From contig CADCEC010000007.1 of the NCBI GenBank assembly GCA_902800395.1, forward strand, positions 1-64,000: 64,000 nucleotides of DNA, read 5' to 3'. Positions 1 to 8,723 of this stretch are shown piece after piece. Each line of letters begins with the position of its first letter. The first letter of the stretch is position 1. This stretch comes from an uncultured Bacteroidota bacterium (GTDB lineage: Bacteria > Bacteroidota > Bacteroidia > Bacteroidales > P3). The notes beneath the pieces were generated by a model that saw nothing but the letters and a program-made list of their open reading frames with translations, did not search any database and was not told the DNA's origin. A program made the translations under genes and the position numbers.

Positions 1-46
1 CTTTTCCGATGAATCCGTCAAGGATTCCTTGCTGAACTTTTCCCAT
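1..46 (-). CDS. DUF6266 family protein, N-terminal fragment
   Basis: Only the first 15 codons are inside the window; the gene runs off the left edge. The start ATG is at 46-44 and the peptide reads MGKVQQGILDGFIGK. This resembles the conserved opening of Bacteroidota DUF6266 proteins (MG..QQGILGGFSGKVG...), a family of unknown function. The assignment rests on family knowledge and 15 residues, so it is tentative. Confidence 0.5.
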   Translation of the reverse strand, partial: MGKVQQGILDGFIGK

Positions 47-60
47 AATTGTTTGGTTTT

Positions 61-227
61 TGGTTGGTTAATTTTTGGAGTTAAAGAAGTTAAAGAATTA
101 AAGAAGTTAAAGACAAATGCATTTGTTGGTGATAAAGGTTAAAGGTTAATGGTTAAAGGTTAAAGAATTTTGGAGATAAGGAGATTAGGAGATAAGGAGA
201 TAAGACAAATGCATTTGTTGTCGCTGT
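61..227. repeat. Short tandem repeats and a duplicated palindrome in a gene-free stretch
   Basis: The 390 bases between the partial gene at the left edge and the DUF4248 gene hold no credible gene. They contain runs of near-identical short units: TTAAAGAAG-type units (about 79-112), heptamers related to GGTTAAA (about 134-165) and octamers GGAGATAA (about 173-204). The 12-bp palindrome CAAATGCATTTG occurs twice, at 114-125 and 206-217, each time following a repeat run and preceded by AGA. This could be recombinational debris or a regulatory region for the leftward gene. Confidence 0.7.
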
Positions 228-383
228 TTTTTGGTTTAAGGGTCAGGTTGGGGACTAGTTGGGGTTAAGTTGATGTTAAGTTGATAGCGCCTGATTGCTT
301 ATTTGAATGGTTACGCAGGATGTCAAAGAGCTCTTTTTGATTTCGAAATCTGATGCAAAGATACAACCCTTTTTCGTGGGGTT

Positions 384-434
384 CGTGCGATTGTTGACGA
401 TGGCGTGCGATTACGTGCGATGGCGTGCGATTAT
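384..434. repeat. CGTGCGAT repeat, four copies
   Basis: The octamer CGTGCGAT occurs at 384-391, 404-411, 414-421 and 424-431. The last three copies have a 10-bp period. It lies just after the stop of the DUF4248 gene. A TATCTTTG -7-like box on the minus strand (356-363) sits next to it but has no clear -33 box. Function unknown. Confidence 0.7.
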
Positions 435-439
435 AGGGT

Positions 440-658
440 TTACGGGGCCCCTAACCATTCAATTATCGCTTGCACTTGGCGGGGAGTGAAGACCTTGCTG
501 GAGTTTTTGTAGCCTATTTTCTGCAGTTCGTCCCACAACATGTCGTTGCAACGTATGAGAGCCATCAAGTGGTTGACCGCCACCCGGGGCGTGCTGTCCG
601 GGAAGAACATCAAAGCGAGTTCTTTCTTGCTATAAGATCTGATTTTGAAATTTTCCAT
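440..658 (-). CDS. DUF4248 family small protein
   Basis: A 72-residue protein. It carries the family pattern: an IRSYSKKELALMFFPD start, a central W-x5-GY element and a closing FTPRQVQAIIEWLG helix. DUF4248 proteins are small Bacteroidales proteins of unknown function, often found beside CHC2 primase, DUF3987 or VirE-type genes, as here. It lies 13 bases downstream of the primase-like gene and is probably co-transcribed with it. The layout suggests a helix-rich nucleic-acid-binding protein, but that is inference. Confidence 0.8.
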   Translation of the reverse strand: MENFKIRSYSKKELALMFFPDSTPRVAVNHLMALIRCNDMLWDELQKIGYKNSSKVFTPRQVQAIIEWLGAP

Positions 659-671
659 ATGTCTTTAAACT

Positions 672-1673
672 TTAAACTTTAAACTTTACATAGTAGTCGC
701 TGAAGTCTTTGCAGGAGGGCGGGAGGTGGTGGTGCTGGAGGTTGGGGAGGAGGTCTTTGAGCTGGAGGAAGAGTCGCTCGCCAGGAGCGTCGCGGTCGGG
801 GTACATGTGGAATTCGGTGTAGAGTGTAGTGTGTAGGGTGTAGAGTTGTTCTTTGTCGTTCTTCGAGAGCAAAGTGGCGGAGGGAATGGCGATGGCTTTG
901 TGGCCGGCGGAGAGGAGTGCCCAGCAGTCGGAGGCGCCTTCGGCGATGTAGAGGGGCTCGCCCGGTTTGAGCTTATTCAGCACCGGGAGGTTGTAGATGG
1001 AGCAGTGGGAGCCCTTGGGGAACTTGAAGCGAGGGGCGGTGGAAGTGGAAAGTGGAAAGCGGAAAGTGGAAAGCGGGCCTTCGGCGTCGGGGCGTTGGTA
1101 GTTGAGGTTTCGGTTTTGGATACCGATGAGGTAGCCGTCGGGGTCGTAGTAGGGGATTTGGAGCCAGTCGACGCCGTTGCGGTCGTGCCAGGAGGTGAGG
1201 CGGCACCAGCGGATGACGCGGGGGTCGAGGCGGCGCTGGTCGAAGAGGAAGTGGCGGGCGGCGGGAGAGAGGTAGGGGCGGGCGAAGAAGCGGGCGTAGC
1301 GGGATGGGTCGAAGGACTTGGTGTCACATACTCCTTTCCCCCTTTGGGGGACTCCCCCTACGTTAGGGGGAGAGCTGCTGACGCGGGCGGCGGGGAAACC
1401 GCCGGGCACAGTGGTGCCGTTGGAGAGCCAGGAGCAGGCTTCGGGGAAGGTTTTGTGGAGGAGGTGCATGACGAGGTCGATGGTGCCGCCGTGGGCGTCG
1501 CAGACGAAGCAGCGGTAGGAGTTCTTTCGCACGTTGAAGGAGAGTGAAGGGTGATGGTCGGCGTGGAAGGGGCAGAGCGCCTTATGCCTCACTACTTCCA
1601 TCCCCAGCCGCTCCGCGACCCCCTCGATGGGGAGGTCGCGAAGCTGTTGAAGTTCATACTTTTCCATGATCAT
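672..1673 (-). CDS. CHC2 zinc finger / TOPRIM primase-like protein
   Basis: A 333-residue protein starting at the ATG that overlaps the upstream stop (TAATG at 1675-1671). An in-frame upstream ATG at 1751 would lie inside the neighbouring gene. The N-terminus has a CHC2-type zinc finger (C34, H37, C55, C58: CPFHADHHPSLSF, then YRCFVCDAHGG). The C-terminal half has a TOPRIM-like domain with an acidic EGASD motif and a later DxD (YPDRDAPGE). This is the architecture of DNA primases, but without the DnaB-binding tail, so it is likely a mobile-element primase. Residues encoded at about 1040-1080 (LSTFRFPLSTSTAP) come from an inserted GGAAAGT-type heptamer repeat between the two domains. Confidence 0.82.
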   Translation of the reverse strand: MIMEKYELQQLRDLPIEGVAERLGMEVVRHKALCPFHADHHPSLSFNVRKNSYRCFVCDAHGGTIDLVMHLLHKTFPEACSWLSNGTTVPGGFPAARVSSSPPNVGGVPQRGKGVCDTKSFDPSRYARFFARPYLSPAARHFLFDQRRLDPRVIRWCRLTSWHDRNGVDWLQIPYYDPDGYLIGIQNRNLNYQRPDAEGPLSTFRFPLSTSTAPRFKFPKGSHCSIYNLPVLNKLKPGEPLYIAEGASDCWALLSAGHKAIAIPSATLLSKNDKEQLYTLHTTLYTEFHMYPDRDAPGERLFLQLKDLLPNLQHHHLPPSCKDFSDYYVKFKV

Positions 1674-2974
1674 TAGCGATTTAAATAGGTTTGTGTCTTG
1701 GTGTAAAGTCCTGTTTGCTCGGAGTACTCGATGAAGCCGCGGGATTTCCATTGGTAGATCTGGTCGCGGGTACCCTCTTTACTCTTGCCCATCTGGGTGC
1801 GCAGTGCTTCAAGTTGGGATTGGTTGAAGGTGTTGGGGAGGCTGTCGAGCATGATCTTGGGGCCGCGACGCTGAGCCTCGCTCATGGTGTTGGCGTCATT
1901 GCCCAGCAGGTCGGCGAAGATTTGCATCTTGCTCCAGAGGTCGTGGTAGACGAGCCATTCCACGAGATGGCCCATAGAGGTTGTCCAGCTTTGGCCGTTG
2001 AGCGCCCAGAGCACACAGCCGGCTTTCCAAGCAGAGACAAGCGAGCGCTTGGAGGCGTCCCACAGCGTGTCGTCGTCGGTGAGGTCGGCCAGCGTAGCCA
2101 TATCGGTAGCCAGCTGGTCGATCAGCTTGTTCAATGGGTTGATGACGAAGCGCCCTTTGCAGATGCTAAGACGGGTGAGGTATTCGTCGAGTTTTTGATA
2201 GAATTCGTCGGTATACTTGCCTTGCCTTGGGATGCGGCCGCTGCGGGAGGTGCGAGGCTTGTAGGAGAAAACCATGCGGCCGAAGGTGCCGTTGAAGAGG
2301 TCGTTCTTGTAGAAGTTGCGTGTGGCGAAGGGTGTGGAGGAGATGGTGAGGTTGGCGCGGAGGATGGGGTTGCCTGTGACGCCGTCGGCTGTGGCGCGGA
2401 GGGCTCCGGCGCGCTGGCGGTCGTAGATGTTGCGGAACATCTGGCTCACGGCCTTGTGTCCACCACAGATGCGGTCGGCCATCTCGACCTCGGGCATATT
2501 GAGGTATTGGGTGCGGCCACCGAGGCTCTCGCAGGCCATCGCGTTCTGGAGGAAGGCCGCGGAGGTGACGTCGGAGGGTGGGAACCAGAAGGCCACATCG
2601 GGGCGGGCAGGCTTCTCCTTGTTGGCCGACTTGGTCTTCACCTGCTTCTGCCACTCGACGAGTTTTTTCAGCTCCTCTTCGTCGTGTGCGCGGAAGTCGC
2701 GACAGATGGCTTCGACAAGTAGTGACAATTGGCCCTTGTTGCCGCCCGTATCGGATACCAGATTGGCCATTTGGCCACATGTTTCCTTCCAAGTGAGGTC
2801 CGGATACTGAAATTCCGCGCCGCTGAGGTGTGCTCCGAGGACGGGGAAAAGCATCGGAACGAGGGGTTCGTACATATCTTTTGATGCCTGTGAGAGGAGT
2901 AGACGGATACATTCTGTACCGTTTCCGAGGGTTGGCATCTGTGGAGCCGTGTGTTTTGTGATGTCGTAATTCAT
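1673..2974 (-). CDS. DUF3987-like protein of the primase module
   Basis: A 433-residue protein translationally coupled (TAATG) to the primase-like gene. It resembles the DUF3987-type C-terminal part of Bacteroidales VirE/primase-associated proteins, but lacks a VirE N-terminal domain. A glycine-rich DTGGNKGQLS segment near residue 75 looks like a degenerate P-loop. Further conserved-looking blocks are RPDVAFWFPPSDVT, YLNMPEVEMADR and FNGTFGRMVFSYKPR. It probably acts with the primase in replication or transfer of an integrated element. The family link is from memory of homologues; no catalytic role can be shown here. Confidence 0.6.
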   Translation of the reverse strand: MNYDITKHTAPQMPTLGNGTECIRLLLSQASKDMYEPLVPMLFPVLGAHLSGAEFQYPDLTWKETCGQMANLVSDTGGNKGQLSLLVEAICRDFRAHDEEELKKLVEWQKQVKTKSANKEKPARPDVAFWFPPSDVTSAAFLQNAMACESLGGRTQYLNMPEVEMADRICGGHKAVSQMFRNIYDRQRAGALRATADGVTGNPILRANLTISSTPFATRNFYKNDLFNGTFGRMVFSYKPRTSRSGRIPRQGKYTDEFYQKLDEYLTRLSICKGRFVINPLNKLIDQLATDMATLADLTDDDTLWDASKRSLVSAWKAGCVLWALNGQSWTTSMGHLVEWLVYHDLWSKMQIFADLLGNDANTMSEAQRRGPKIMLDSLPNTFNQSQLEALRTQMGKSKEGTRDQIYQWKSRGFIEYSEQTGLYTKTQTYLNR

Positions 2975-3013
2975 TGTTTATTTGCTTTTTAGTGGAAAAT
3001 AATGGGTTAATAT

Positions 3014-3165
3014 CTGACAACTGACAACTGACAATTAAATTTTTTTGAGGGTATGCAATTCTATTTTCTATATGTATATATCTATCTATTAATTAGTTAT
3101 ATAGTATACAAATAGGTGTCAGGTATCCTTTTTTTAATTGTCAGAATTGTCAGTTGTCAGATTTT
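3014..3165. repeat. TGACAAC heptamer repeats flanking an AT-rich spacer
   Basis: Between the DUF3987-like gene and the next gene upstream, TGACAAC units are tandem at about 3014-3034. Inverted copies (TTGTCAG) are at about 3141-3165. They bracket roughly 100 bases of very AT-rich DNA. The opposed copies could pair, so the segment may act as a terminator-like hairpin or simply be another copy of the dispersed heptamer repeats of this genome. Confidence 0.55.
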
Positions 3166-3176
3166 GGTTTACGGAA

Positions 3177-3605
3177 TTAATGAGACTTATTCACTACGAG
3201 GCGTTTACGTGATTTTGGGGGGCGGTAGGAGTTGAGGAAGGCGGATTGTTCCTGTTGTTCGGAGCGGAGGAGAGTGTTGATGAGTTTGAGGCCGAGGTGT
3301 TTGGGGAAGCGGAGGATGAAGATGAAGTGTTTGTTGGTTTCCTTGACCTCGCCGTGAAGGGTGTGGAAGAGGAAGTTGTAGCGGCTGCCGGAGTCGACGG
3401 CGTAGGGTCGGAAGTTGGAGGTTCCGTCGTTGAGGGTTACCATGCGTCCTTTCTGGCTGGCGTGGTCGCCGTCGGCCACGATGAAGTGGTTCTCCTCGAA
3501 GGCGCAGGGGAAGATGTTGATGTTGCCGTTCTCATTGAAGACCGTCTGGGTTTCGATGCGGAGGTTGTCTACGAAGACGTTCTGGTTTTTGTTTGACTTC
3601 TTCAT
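3177..3605 (-). CDS. Hypothetical protein of the accessory region
   Basis: A 142-residue protein I do not recognise. There is no signal peptide or membrane segment. The N-terminus is Asn/Lys-rich (MKKSNKNQNVFVDNL), the middle is beta-rich (FIVADGDHASQKGRMVTLND), and the C-terminus is basic (RPPKSRKRLVVNKSH), which would suit nucleic acid binding. It lies upstream of the DUF3987-like and primase genes in the same orientation, so it may belong to the same element. It has its own promoter-like sequence about 130 bases upstream. Confidence 0.65.
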   Translation of the reverse strand: MKKSNKNQNVFVDNLRIETQTVFNENGNINIFPCAFEENHFIVADGDHASQKGRMVTLNDGTSNFRPYAVDSGSRYNFLFHTLHGEVKETNKHFIFILRFPKHLGLKLINTLLRSEQQEQSAFLNSYRPPKSRKRLVVNKSH

Positions 3606-3734
3606 ATTTGTCGAAGTTTAGCGAGGGGAGTGTCGGAAGGGTGGCCACCCTTACATATAGTAATCTCGCGAGACTTCCTCTGCTTCACTCGACAGCCGCT
3701 GCCTTTTCAGCGGGGTTTTAATTGTTTGACGATG

Positions 3735-3765
3735 CAAAGGTGCAAGGGATTTTTAAACCGACAAA
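3735..3765 (-). promoter_or_regulatory. Bacteroides-type promoter for the 3177-3605 gene
   Basis: On the minus strand, TTTG (3765-3762) is followed after 19 bases by CACCTTTG (3742-3735), one mismatch from TAnnTTTG. The leader of about 130 bases before the ATG contains two short palindromes (GGTGGCCACC and TCTCGCGAGA) that could be operators. Confidence 0.5.
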
Positions 3766-3879
3766 AAAAAGTCATGTAAAATAATTATCCCTTTGAAAGA
3801 TTTGACTTTCAAAGGGATGTAAAGTTTTGCACAATCGTGTTACTACCTCAAACGGGCTTTTTGGAATCATGTTTCTGAA

Positions 3880-5271
3880 TTATCCCGCTTCTGGCCTTGA
3901 AAATGGAGTCGCTTTTAGGTCATCCATTATGTGGGTTGTCCAACTGTTAAGAGCACTATTGGATATTTTACTGTCTTTTAGATAGCGTTCAAGATTTTTC
4001 TTTTCTACTGAATCGATAACCATGTGTAATGCTTTCGCATAATCAGCGTTGTTATATTCGGGTTTAAAGATATAACCAAAACTAAGGGCTATCACAATAG
4101 AGCAACAATACGTGTTTCTTGATTGACCACTCAGTTTCTTTTTCGCCTCCTCTTTTACTTCCGAGTCAAACAGTAACTTCTCAAGATATTCGTCAATCAG
4201 CGTCGGCCTAATATCCTCTTTCAGAAACTCTTTAAATGGCTTAAATATCTTCTTGCAGTCTTCCAACAGTTCTTCGTCTTGGCGTTCCTGATACCGCTTA
4301 AGATACTGTGCCAAACTAGGCTTGACATGAGCCATTGCTTCATGGATCTGATCTATCGTCCAATCAAACCCTTTGATGTTAAAGAAATCGTCCTCCGTTA
4401 GTTTTGTATAGTTCTTGTATATATATTGGCCAAGTTTCTCATAGTTGACTATCAATATACTGTCTTCTTTCCACTCAATAAAACGGTCAAACTTGGCACA
4501 TTCTATTTCAAATTCTTTTGTGACTTCGCAACCAACCTCCAAATCATCCTCCGTAATTACTAATTTACGTTTTTTTACTTCTCCTCCTGTGGGCGCTTTG
4601 GCATAGCGGAAGAAACCAGTTTTCAGGAGGTCATAAATCGCCTGTTTTTGCCTTGCCTTAAGTTCATCAATGGTAGGAGTACCAGTATCCTCAAGCCATT
4701 CAAAGTATTTGATATCGAATTCTTCATCATTATAGTTTGTCGATATCTCATCCCATAGTTTTACATAAAGATGTGGCTTCGGGCACATCACCTTTTCTTG
4801 TATGTCGAAAAGCAATTGCTGCATTGTATCAAGTCCTTTATCTAAAGCATACCATAGGGCTCGCGTTCCTATCCTTTCATTGTCACAGAGTTGATGCATT
4901 GATGTTTTGAATGAACCAAGTACTTCTGGCGTAACTAAATAACCCTCTACTTCATTCGGAAGATAGTCGGTCATCCGGTTTATCTCTGACAAGTGATTAT
5001 CGCCTTCTTTGTTTCTCTTGACTAATTCGTATAGTTTTTCACGTGACCAGATGGTTTGGTCACAGTATTTCTCGAAATCAATCCGTATTGCATCCAAGTC
5101 AATGGATGTGTCGAGTTGGGCACTTATGGTTTCCAACTCATGGTTTATCTTGTTGAACACCGCGAGTATACTCCAGGCTTGCATACGATTGAACAAGTCG
5201 TTCCTATCATCGTAGATTAGATTCTCGATGAACCTGTGTAAGCCTTCTATTTCCTCGTTGATGTACAACAT
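3880..5271 (-). CDS. Unknown protein downstream of type I R-M locus
   Basis: A 463-residue protein, largely alpha-helical and charged, with no signal peptide, membrane helix or nucleotide-binding motif that I can see. I do not recognise the family. The N-terminal 100 residues look like a helical bundle. A central basic patch (GGEVKKRKLVITEDD) is followed by acidic helices. It sits directly downstream of hsdR, and the structured segment before its start ends in the same ACGCTTATTTTAAA motif found before hsdM. That placement suggests an accessory defence protein, but the role is inference. It is visibly more AT-rich than the core genes. Confidence 0.7.
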   Translation of the reverse strand: MLYINEEIEGLHRFIENLIYDDRNDLFNRMQAWSILAVFNKINHELETISAQLDTSIDLDAIRIDFEKYCDQTIWSREKLYELVKRNKEGDNHLSEINRMTDYLPNEVEGYLVTPEVLGSFKTSMHQLCDNERIGTRALWYALDKGLDTMQQLLFDIQEKVMCPKPHLYVKLWDEISTNYNDEEFDIKYFEWLEDTGTPTIDELKARQKQAIYDLLKTGFFRYAKAPTGGEVKKRKLVITEDDLEVGCEVTKEFEIECAKFDRFIEWKEDSILIVNYEKLGQYIYKNYTKLTEDDFFNIKGFDWTIDQIHEAMAHVKPSLAQYLKRYQERQDEELLEDCKKIFKPFKEFLKEDIRPTLIDEYLEKLLFDSEVKEEAKKKLSGQSRNTYCCSIVIALSFGYIFKPEYNNADYAKALHMVIDSVEKKNLERYLKDSKISNSALNSWTTHIMDDLKATPFSRPEAG

Positions 5272-5280
5272 TGTCTTTTT

Positions 5281-5395
5281 TCTTTAAAATAAGCGTGAGT
5301 CATCATAAGGCAATGCAAAATCACTCCAGGCTTTGCCGACCTTGACAGACACTTACACCGCACAAATGATGCTCACGCTATGGTTTTCTTCCTAA
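5281..5395 (-). ncRNA. Structured leader before the 463-residue gene
   Basis: On the minus strand an arm AGCGTGAGCATCAT (about 5397-5374) pairs with ATGATGACTCACGCT (about 5305-5291), a 14-bp stem with one bulged base. An inner GGCAAAGCC element lies in the loop. The 3' arm is followed by TATTTTAAAG, immediately before the start codon at 5271. It could be an intrinsic terminator or attenuator acting on the gene, or part of a small RNA. The 14-nt terminal motif ACGCTTATTTTAAA recurs just before hsdM. Confidence 0.5.
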
Positions 5396-5507
5396 GCGCA
5401 AGCGCCACTTGCCGCATTGTAGGTCTGCGTCTGTCTTATCTAGTGTTTGGCAAATTTGGAGTGATTAGATCTGAACGCTGCAACCTTGTTGGCGACCCGC
5501 TTTTATT

Positions 5508-5527
5508 GCCTACCTATAGGGATAGGC
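5508..5527 (-). terminator. Hairpin after hsdR
   Basis: GCCTACCTATAGGGATAGGC forms a near-perfect hairpin 17 bases past the hsdR stop, with an inner CCTATAGG palindrome. On the minus strand it is followed by AATAAAAG rather than a strong T run, so termination may be weak and the 463-residue gene could be read through. Confidence 0.4.
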
Positions 5528-5543
5528 TCCTTCGTATTATCCT

Positions 5544-8500
5544 TTAATCGTTCGTGTTTAAGAATTTCGTTAAGTATGCTTTTAGTTTCTCTATCACGGT
5601 TTGTTTCTTCTCGTCACTTTTGGGCAGGAATGGGTTCGATGGCGGCAGTATCTTGGCGATGCCGGTGCCGGTTTCAGTAACGTAGCCGTCGGCAAATGCC
5701 CGCTGCACGAATGCCTCTGTCTCGGCAGGCTTCAGGTGCTCTTCCTCAATGATGGCATCCAGCTGTTCTTTCTTCTCCTTCTCAATATACTGTTCCCATT
5801 TTACTCCCACATCAGCACCTTTCTCTGGTGTCATACGCTCAAGGAATTTCTCTATCAGCTCGCGTTTGTCGCGCATATCGGGGCTTGCATCCATTTGCTT
5901 GCGTATCTTCACAACAATTTCTTTGTCCTCGCAGTTCGAATCGTGATACTGCTGCACAAGCATCAAGATGTAGCGGATGTTTATCTGCACCTGCTTCACC
6001 AGTTCCATCTCGAAGACGATATCGTCCGAGATATCCTCCTTGTCGCCCTTCGGTGTGTTGGGCCGGAATTCCTCGTAGTAGTTGTTGTACCAACCTAGGT
6101 AGTCCTGATAACGCATTTCGTCCACTATCTTGGCTTCTTCAGTGAAATCGTCAAATGCCGCCAATATGTTGCGCAGACGCAGTATCTCGCCCATCAGTTT
6201 GATAAAGGCTTTCTTCTGCTCTTCGTCCATTATGTTGGCCATCCCCTCTACGGGATACTTCTGCAGCAGTTCTGCTATTAGTTTGGTATATGGGTCGTGT
6301 GGGTTGCCTCGGTCGTCCACATAACCCTCGCTGTAGTATTCCTCGAAGGTTTTCAGAAACACCAATCCCGATGCGTTCTCGTCGCCGAAGATGGCCAGGC
6401 TCTTGTTGGTGGCTTCTTCCAGATTGCGGAAGCAGACGATATTGCCGCAATTCTTCACGGCATTCAATATACGGTTGGTGCGGCTATAGGCCTGCAGCAG
6501 GCCATGAAGTTTCAGGTTCTTGTCCACCCAAAGTGTGTTCAACGTCTTTGCATCAAAACCGGTGAGGAACATTCCCACCACAATCAAGATGTCAATCTCC
6601 TTGTTCTTCATTCGCAGCGACACATCCTTATAGTACGACTGGAACGAGTCGCCATCGGTGGAATAGCTGGTATTGGGCGTCCACATCTGGTTATAATCCT
6701 TGATGGCATTTTCCAGCGCATCGCGGCTCTGCAAATCGGGAGCGGTACCCACATCTTCGGGGTTCTCGTCGCCTTCAAAACCCCATTCGTCCACCTCTGC
6801 CTCGTTGGCATTGTAGGTGTAGATGGTGGCGATACGCAAATCGGGTGCTCCTGGCTCTGCCAACTGCTTCTTGAACTCGTTGTAGTAAAGTATGGCTGCC
6901 TGCACCGAATCTACGGCAAAGATGCTGTTGAATCCTTTGGTCTTTATCTTAACCTTCTCTTCCTCTACCTTTCTGCCTTTCTTGACCACTTCCTGCACAT
7001 TCAGCAGCTTGCTCATCGAGTAGGAGTCGGCACTCTGCTTGGTTTTCTCGGCAAAGCGTTCAATGATATAGCGCGTGACTATCTCGATACGTTTGGGGTC
7101 GTGCAAGGCCTCTTCGGTGTCGATGCCCCACACCTGTTTACATTCCACCTCGTCTTTCATCCGCATCGTGCGGTTGTAATCCACATGGAATTTCAACACA
7201 TTGTGGTCGCGGATGGCGTTGATGATGGTGTAGGTATGCAGCGCTTTGGTGGGCTTTCCGTCTTTGTCCGGCTCGCCACCGAACAGCTGTGCCGTTGTGG
7301 TGTATTTGCTGCCTGCGCTGGTGTTGACGGCAAAGATGGGTGTGCCAGTAAAGCCGAACATCAGGTATTTCTTCACCCGCTTCACAATCAGCTTGTGCAT
7401 ATCGCCAAACTGCGAACGGTGGCATTCGTCGAATACCAGCACTATGTTCTCTTTCGTCAGTATCTCTCGCAGAGCTTCGTCGCTGTCGTAGATCTTGGGC
7501 TTCATCAAGTTCGACAGCTTCTGTATGGTGGTGATGATAATCTTCGAGTCGGGGTCTTTCAGCTGTTTCTGCAATATCTTGGCCGACGAGTTGGAGTTGG
7601 CGCAATCTTTCTCGAAGTTGTCGTACTCCTTCATCGTCTGATAGTCGAGGTCTTTTCTGTCCACCACGAAGAGCACCTTCTTGATGCCATCCATCTTCGA
7701 TGCCAGCTGGGCGGTCTTGAAAGAGGTCAAAGTCTTTCCCGAACCCGTGGTGTGCCAGATGTAGCCGCCGGCTCGGATGCTTCCCTGCCACTTGTTGTAG
7801 AGTGCCGTCTGTATGCGTTGCAAAATCTTTTCGGTGGCGGCAATCTGGTAGGGACGCATCACCAGCAACTGTTTGTCCACATTGAACACACAGTATTTGG
7901 TGAGGATATTGAGGATGGTATGTTTGGCGAAGAAGGTGGAGGTAAAGTCTCTCAGGTCGGTCAGCAGGGTGTTCTCTTGGTCGCTCCAATAGGAGGTAAA
8001 CTCAAAGGTGTTGCCGTCGGTCTTGTGTTTACGCGGTCCTCCTGCAGATTCCTGCTCTTTGGCGTAGCGGGTGGTGTTGCTGTAGTATTTCGTCTCGGTG
8101 CCGTTGCTGATGACGAATATCTGCACGAAGTCGAACATCGCCCTTCCTGCCCAGAACGAGTCGCGTTGATAACGGTTGATTTGGTTGAAAGCTTCTTTGA
8201 TGTCCACCCCTCGGCGTTTCAGCTCCACATGAACCATCGGCAAGCCGTTCACCAATATGGTGACATCGTATCTCGATTTATGTGCACCGCTTTCCTCCAC
8301 ATATTGGTTGATGACTTGGAGGCGGTTGTTGTGGACGTTGCTTTTGTCGATGAGCTTGATATTCTTATCCTGACCATTATCCAGTTTCAGGTTAAGAATA
8401 TAACCTTTACCCTGCAGCATCTCTGTTTTGTCGAGGATGCTCATCTGCTCGTTCGAAATCATAGGCAGCAGGCGCTCCCACTCCGAGTCGGAGAGCTTAA

Positions 8501-8717
8501 CCTCGTTAAGCATTTCCAGTTGGTGGCGAAGGTTCACAAGCAACCCTGCCTCATCTTTTACTTGAATATATTCATATCCTTGGCTTCGCAGCTGCTTGAT
8601 AAACTCGGCCTCCAGCTTTGCCTCGCTCTGGTAGCCGCCATCCGGTTTCTGCCCCACCTCGTAGCGGGCCATCACCGTCGAGTGCTCTTGCTCTACTATG
8701 ATTTTATAGTCGTCCAT
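5544..8717 (-). CDS. hsdR: Type I restriction endonuclease subunit R
   Basis: A 1057-residue motor and nuclease subunit of a type I restriction enzyme. The N-terminal domain carries a PD-(D/E)xK-type nuclease signature (YDVTILVNGLPMVHVELKRR). The SF2 translocase motifs follow: Walker A TTGSGKT near residue 325, DECH near 427 (LVFDECHRSQFGD) and motif III GFTGTPIF. The C-terminal helical region would bind HsdM/HsdS. The length fits EcoR124I-like (type IC) HsdR. It starts 6 bases after the small winged-helix gene in an hsdM-hsdS-X-hsdR operon. It appears intact. Confidence 0.96.
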   Translation of the reverse strand: MDDYKIIVEQEHSTVMARYEVGQKPDGGYQSEAKLEAEFIKQLRSQGYEYIQVKDEAGLLVNLRHQLEMLNEVKLSDSEWERLLPMISNEQMSILDKTEMLQGKGYILNLKLDNGQDKNIKLIDKSNVHNNRLQVINQYVEESGAHKSRYDVTILVNGLPMVHVELKRRGVDIKEAFNQINRYQRDSFWAGRAMFDFVQIFVISNGTETKYYSNTTRYAKEQESAGGPRKHKTDGNTFEFTSYWSDQENTLLTDLRDFTSTFFAKHTILNILTKYCVFNVDKQLLVMRPYQIAATEKILQRIQTALYNKWQGSIRAGGYIWHTTGSGKTLTSFKTAQLASKMDGIKKVLFVVDRKDLDYQTMKEYDNFEKDCANSNSSAKILQKQLKDPDSKIIITTIQKLSNLMKPKIYDSDEALREILTKENIVLVFDECHRSQFGDMHKLIVKRVKKYLMFGFTGTPIFAVNTSAGSKYTTTAQLFGGEPDKDGKPTKALHTYTIINAIRDHNVLKFHVDYNRTMRMKDEVECKQVWGIDTEEALHDPKRIEIVTRYIIERFAEKTKQSADSYSMSKLLNVQEVVKKGRKVEEEKVKIKTKGFNSIFAVDSVQAAILYYNEFKKQLAEPGAPDLRIATIYTYNANEAEVDEWGFEGDENPEDVGTAPDLQSRDALENAIKDYNQMWTPNTSYSTDGDSFQSYYKDVSLRMKNKEIDILIVVGMFLTGFDAKTLNTLWVDKNLKLHGLLQAYSRTNRILNAVKNCGNIVCFRNLEEATNKSLAIFGDENASGLVFLKTFEEYYSEGYVDDRGNPHDPYTKLIAELLQKYPVEGMANIMDEEQKKAFIKLMGEILRLRNILAAFDDFTEEAKIVDEMRYQDYLGWYNNYYEEFRPNTPKGDKEDISDDIVFEMELVKQVQINIRYILMLVQQYHDSNCEDKEIVVKIRKQMDASPDMRDKRELIEKFLERMTPEKGADVGVKWEQYIEKEKKEQLDAIIEEEHLKPAETEAFVQRAFADGYVTETGTGIAKILPPSNPFLPKSDEKKQTVIEKLKAYLTKFLNTND

Positions 8718-8723
8718 TTGTCT

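Noticed and set aside
61..227. A CRISPR array
   Set aside because: The repeats are 7-9 bp with no spacers and no cas genes are present.
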